Part shown: in pieces, positions 38,125 to 40,991 of the stretch | How positions within the stretch are numbered: position 1 is the first letter of the stretch | Layout of the letters: every line of letters begins with the position of its first letter | Source: an uncultured Bacteroides sp. | Lineage (GTDB): Bacteria > Bacteroidota > Bacteroidia > Bacteroidales > Bacteroidaceae | Reading direction: 5' to 3' | DNA length: 40,991 bases | Assembly (NCBI GenBank): GCA_949289295.1 | Contig: CASENM010000035.1 | Coordinates: 1-40,991, forward strand | The notes under the pieces: model-generated | The model's input: the letters and a program-made list of their open reading frames with translations, nothing else | Told to the model about the DNA's origin: nothing | The model's database searches: none | Program-made: the position numbers and the translations under genes

Positions 38125-38179
38125 AAAAAGCACGAAGGCACAGAGAAAACAATGAAAAGTTCTCTGTGCCTTCACTATT
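38125..38179. terminator. Bidirectional terminator between GH20 and threonine aldolase genes
   Basis: A perfect 14-bp stem (38134-38147 with 38160-38173, GAAGGCACAGAGAA) with a 12-base loop is flanked by TATTTTT on the plus side and a T-run on the minus side. It lies between two convergent genes, serving both. Confidence 0.85.
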
Positions 38180-38200
38180 TTTGAGTTCAAATCATTACAC

Positions 38201-39226
38201 TCAAAGCAAAGAAATCAGTTCGTCCACATCTTCTTTGCGGGTAGCCCAGCTTGTAGCAATACGGACTACCGTATGGCCCGCATCGGGCTTTTCCCAGATT
38301 CCGAAACTGATATTCTTCGAAAGAACCTCCAGACGGGCGTTCTCCAGCACAATGAACAGCTGGTTGCTCTGGGGGCGCACATAAAATGTATAGCCTTTCT
38401 CCTTCAGGCAGGCTACAATCCGGTCGGCCATCTCAATGGCATGACGGGCTACTTCCAGATACAATCCTCCGCTAAACAAAGTGTCGAACTGGAGACCGAG
38501 CAGACGCCCTTTTGCCAATAATACTCCACGCTGCTTCACGATGGTATCCAACTGCCTGACCAGTCCCGGACGGGGAATTACCACAGCCTCCCCGAACAAG
38601 GCACCCACTTTTGTCCCTCCGATATAAAACACGTCGCACAACGATGCGATAGCCTCTAAAGTCACATCCGTACCATGAGCTGCCAGGCCGTAACCCAGTC
38701 GCGCCCCGTCAAGGAATAAGGGAATATGATGCTTGCGGCATACCGCCGACAAGGCTTCCAGTTCAGATAAGGTATAAAGTGTACCATACTCTGTAGGGTG
38801 GGAGATGTAGACCATTCCCGGTGCCACCATGTGGTCCCAGCTCGGGTCTTCATAAAAAGAAGTGACATAGCGGTCCACTTCCTCCGCATTGAGTTTGCCT
38901 TCATGGGCCGGAAGTGCCAATACCTTATGACCGCCCGCTTCCACCGCACCGGCCTCGTGCATGTTGATATGCCCGGTAGCGGCTGAGACCACTCCCTCAT
39001 ACGGACGAAGCATAGCCGTAATCAGTGTGGCATTGGTCTGTGTACCCCCCACCAGGAAATGCACCTCAGCCTCAGGACATCCGCATGCCTCACGTATCTT
39101 CCGGCGTGCCGACTCACAATATGCGTCGGTTCCATATCCCGGAGTCTTTTCCATATTGGTTTCAATCAGGCGCTCCAGAATCAATGGATGCGCACCTTCC
39201 ATGTAATCACTGTCAAAATGTTGCAT
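38201..39226 (-). CDS. ltaA: Low-specificity L-threonine aldolase family protein
   Basis: This 341-residue PLP enzyme of fold type I (beta-eliminating lyase/threonine aldolase family) cleaves L-threonine or L-allo-threonine to glycine and acetaldehyde. The Schiff-base lysine is K206 (YIGGTKVGALFG), the pyridine-binding aspartate D173 (FLDGARLG), and the N-terminus FDSDYMEGAHPLIL is typical. The usual length is about 335-350. It starts 14 bases after the AAA-ATPase gene stops, so it may be read from the same transcript, although no functional link is evident. Confidence 0.92.
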   Translation of the reverse strand: MQHFDSDYMEGAHPLILERLIETNMEKTPGYGTDAYCESARRKIREACGCPEAEVHFLVGGTQTNATLITAMLRPYEGVVSAATGHINMHEAGAVEAGGHKVLALPAHEGKLNAEEVDRYVTSFYEDPSWDHMVAPGMVYISHPTEYGTLYTLSELEALSAVCRKHHIPLFLDGARLGYGLAAHGTDVTLEAIASLCDVFYIGGTKVGALFGEAVVIPRPGLVRQLDTIVKQRGVLLAKGRLLGLQFDTLFSGGLYLEVARHAIEMADRIVACLKEKGYTFYVRPQSNQLFIVLENARLEVLSKNISFGIWEKPDAGHTVVRIATSWATRKEDVDELISLL

Positions 39227-39240
39227 ATTATATCACTTTT

Positions 39241-40827
39241 TTAATTGATTTTCCATTCTTCCACCGTCCCTGTCCGCGAGGAGAAGCTCACACCTATCTT
39301 ATACAACGTGCGACGGTCTGAAGCGAACGGACGGGCGTAGCCCTTCTCCTCTATCTGACGCAGGGCCTCATCCGCCGAGCCATCCAGCTTGAACTCGAAA
39401 ATATAAACATAACCGGCGGTCTCCACAATGCAGTCCACCCTCCCCTCACTCTGCACTTTTTCCGTACAGACCGTGTAGACACTTATGAGACGGAATATCA
39501 GATAGAACGTATAATGAAAATACCGCTCGCGCTCACGCTCGTCTGACTTGCGGCGCATGGTATAAGGAATGTCCGCCAAAAAAGAAGTGAACAGCTTGCA
39601 AAGCATATCCGTATTTCCCCCTTCTAACGCATCCACCACATCCTGTATCCATGTATTCACATTATCACGACAAGGTTTAAAATAGTCTGACGCCACCAAA
39701 GAGACAAATCCTTTCTTAACCTCATTATTCGGCAAGTCAAGCAGGAAGGTTCCACGATGAGGTTTATAGTCCTTTATGGTCAGGTAACCGCTCTGATAAA
39801 TCATCGGCAACGGCTTCTCCACGCTTGCCTTGTAATCCACGAACTCTTGGGGATCGTAATATTTCCCGGTGATCTCATCCAGATTCTCATCCGTATGGGT
39901 CAGCAGGCGGATGAGATACGACGGGGTACCGCTGCGGAACCAGTAGTCCTGAATGGTCTGCGAGGCAAAGGCATTGAGAAGACTGAACGGATTGTAGATG
40001 TCCGTCATCTTCCTGCTGAAATGATAGCCGTCATACTGATGTTTGAGACGTGACATCATCTCCTCAAAAGACACCCCTTCGCTCTCCGCCATCTCACGGA
40101 CCGGTCCGGAAAAACAACGCTCCAGCTCCTCCTGGGTAATTCCGCACAAAGCCTCATAACGGGGGTCCATACTGATGTCGGCCGGCTGGTTGAAGCCACT
40201 GAAAACGCTCACCTGCGAGAACTTCGTCACTCCTGTCAGCAACACGAACTGAAGATCGTCATCGGCCGCCTTGAACACGGAATAGAAGCCTTTCAGCGCC
40301 TCACGGCTGGACTCCTCGAGCAAACGCTCCCGACGGTCATCCATAAGTCCCGTGTCAAGCACATCCAGTATCGGCTTGTCATATTCGTCGACAAGAACCA
40401 CACAACGCCGTCCGCTCCGCTCATGTGCCCGCTGAAGGACATAGGCGAAACGCTTCCCGATGTCAGTGTAATCCGGAGTCCTCCCGTATTCACGCTCCCA
40501 ACCTTTTATCATACCGTCCAGGACATCCTCCAGCGCGTCAGGATTTGTGAAATTGCTCCCGTTGAAGTCAATATGGAAAACCGGATATTCTTTCCATTCT
40601 GTCTCCAGAGATTCAATGGCCAGTCCCTTGAAAAGTTCCCGCTTTCCCAGAAAATAGTTCTTCAGAGTTGAAACGAGAAGGCTTTTGCCGAAACGGCGGG
40701 GACGGCTAAGGAAATAGATCTTGCCCAGACTGACCAACTGATAAATCAGGGCGGTCTTGTCCACGTACACATAATTGTCTTCCCGGAGCTGTGCAAAACT
40801 CTGTATGCCTATCGGATATTTCATCAT
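39241..40827 (-). CDS. AAA-ATPase-like protein with C-terminal PD-(D/E)XK nuclease domain
   Basis: This 528-residue protein of the AAA-ATPase_like/PDDEXK_9 group is multi-copy in many Bacteroides genomes and has no established role. It starts MMKYPIGIQSFAQLR, with the 'YVDKT' motif at about 21-25, a P-loop variant SRPRRFGKSLL (41-51, K48) and a Walker B-like VVLVDEYD (D147-E148). The C-terminal nuclease-like motif is D465...E478-F-K480 (RVDCIV...YIFEFK). The frame is open to 40947, but that extension crosses a terminator and a promoter, so I use 40827 (a second Met follows directly). A defence or mobile-element role is sometimes suggested for such proteins; I cannot support one here. Confidence 0.88.
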   Translation of the reverse strand: MMKYPIGIQSFAQLREDNYVYVDKTALIYQLVSLGKIYFLSRPRRFGKSLLVSTLKNYFLGKRELFKGLAIESLETEWKEYPVFHIDFNGSNFTNPDALEDVLDGMIKGWEREYGRTPDYTDIGKRFAYVLQRAHERSGRRCVVLVDEYDKPILDVLDTGLMDDRRERLLEESSREALKGFYSVFKAADDDLQFVLLTGVTKFSQVSVFSGFNQPADISMDPRYEALCGITQEELERCFSGPVREMAESEGVSFEEMMSRLKHQYDGYHFSRKMTDIYNPFSLLNAFASQTIQDYWFRSGTPSYLIRLLTHTDENLDEITGKYYDPQEFVDYKASVEKPLPMIYQSGYLTIKDYKPHRGTFLLDLPNNEVKKGFVSLVASDYFKPCRDNVNTWIQDVVDALEGGNTDMLCKLFTSFLADIPYTMRRKSDERERERYFHYTFYLIFRLISVYTVCTEKVQSEGRVDCIVETAGYVYIFEFKLDGSADEALRQIEEKGYARPFASDRRTLYKIGVSFSSRTGTVEEWKIN

Positions 40828-40852
40828 GGTTTCCCGTTTTTTAGTCCTGTCA

Positions 40853-40860
40853 CAAATGTA
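40853..40860 (-). promoter_or_regulatory. -7 box of the AAA-ATPase/PDDEXK gene
   Basis: The minus strand reads TACATTTG, matching TAnnTTTG, 26 bases before the ATG at 40827. No good -33 element is seen. It lies between the upstream terminator and the start codon and so supports the shorter protein. Confidence 0.55.
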
Positions 40861-40890
40861 GATATAATCTGGCAATTCTACACCGTCAGG

Positions 40891-40918
40891 ATAAAAAAAC
40901 AAGGCCGGAGCCTTGTTT
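40891..40918 (-). terminator. Terminator of a minus-strand gene beyond the right edge
   Basis: AAACAAGGC (40897-40905) pairs with GCCTTGTTT (40910-40918) around CGGA, and seven T follow on the minus strand. This is a classical intrinsic terminator. Its source gene must lie past 40991, as nothing coding is seen between. Confidence 0.8.
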
Positions 40919-40991
40919 CCTGTCCCCTCCTTCGTGCTCTTAGTCACAATTTTCTTAACTTGGAGGAAAATTTAAAATGAAATCAATATGA

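Noticed and set aside
40828-40947. N-terminal extension of the AAA-ATPase/PDDEXK protein by 40 codons
   Set aside because: It would be translated across an intrinsic terminator and a promoter box, and lacks family similarity.
40977-40991. ATG preceded by a GGAGG at the right edge, plus strand
   Set aside because: It reads only four codons before TGA, so no gene can be claimed.

Overview
The window comes from a gut-type Bacteroidota genome, most likely a Bacteroides/Phocaeicola relative. Four things point there: RpoB, RpoC and the ribosomal proteins read like Bacteroides orthologues; there are two SusC/SusD pairs; several upstream regions carry the Bacteroides-type promoter (TTTG, about 19-21 nt, TAnnTTTG); and most genes lack a Shine-Dalgarno sequence. 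I cannot name the species from sequence alone.

Region 1 (1-1214) is sparse. The left edge may hold the first codons of a minus-strand gene. A decayed IS30-family transposase follows, then the strong terminator that ends the rpoC transcript. Region 2 (1215-15758, all minus strand) is the core information-processing cluster. In transcription order it reads rpsU, xerC, hpf, tRNA-Thr(UGU), tRNA-Tyr, tRNA-Gly, tRNA-Thr(GGU), tuf, tRNA-Trp, secE, nusG, rplK, rplA, rplJ, rplL, rpoB, rpoC. Punctuation is visible inside it: a promoter before the tRNAs, a terminator-like hairpin between tuf and tRNA-Trp, and another between rplL and rpoB. Region 3 (15860-18307, plus strand) starts from a divergent promoter and encodes an aminopeptidase P followed by a gamma-carbonic-anhydrase-like protein.

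Region 4 (18303-38179) is a polysaccharide/glycan utilisation locus with four transcription units. These are susC-susD pair 1 (minus), sulfatase - GH2 beta-mannosidase - GH92 alpha-mannosidase (minus), susC-susD pair 2 (minus), and a divergent GH20 beta-hexosaminidase (plus). Each minus-strand unit ends in its own hairpin. The enzyme set fits stepwise removal of sulfate, GlcNAc, alpha-mannose and the core beta-mannose from host N-glycans or similar glycoconjugates. The substrate is inferred. No PUL regulator, sulfatase-maturating enzyme or endo-glycosidase lies in the window.

Region 5 (38201-40991, minus strand) holds an L-threonine aldolase-family gene and an AAA-ATPase/PD-(D/E)XK protein of unknown function. 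The latter has its own promoter just downstream of a terminator belonging to a gene beyond the right edge.

I found no clearly new system. The most interesting points are the sulfatase-mannosidase operon within a two-transporter locus, the terminator abutting tRNA-Trp, and the palindrome overlapping the tRNA-tuf promoter.
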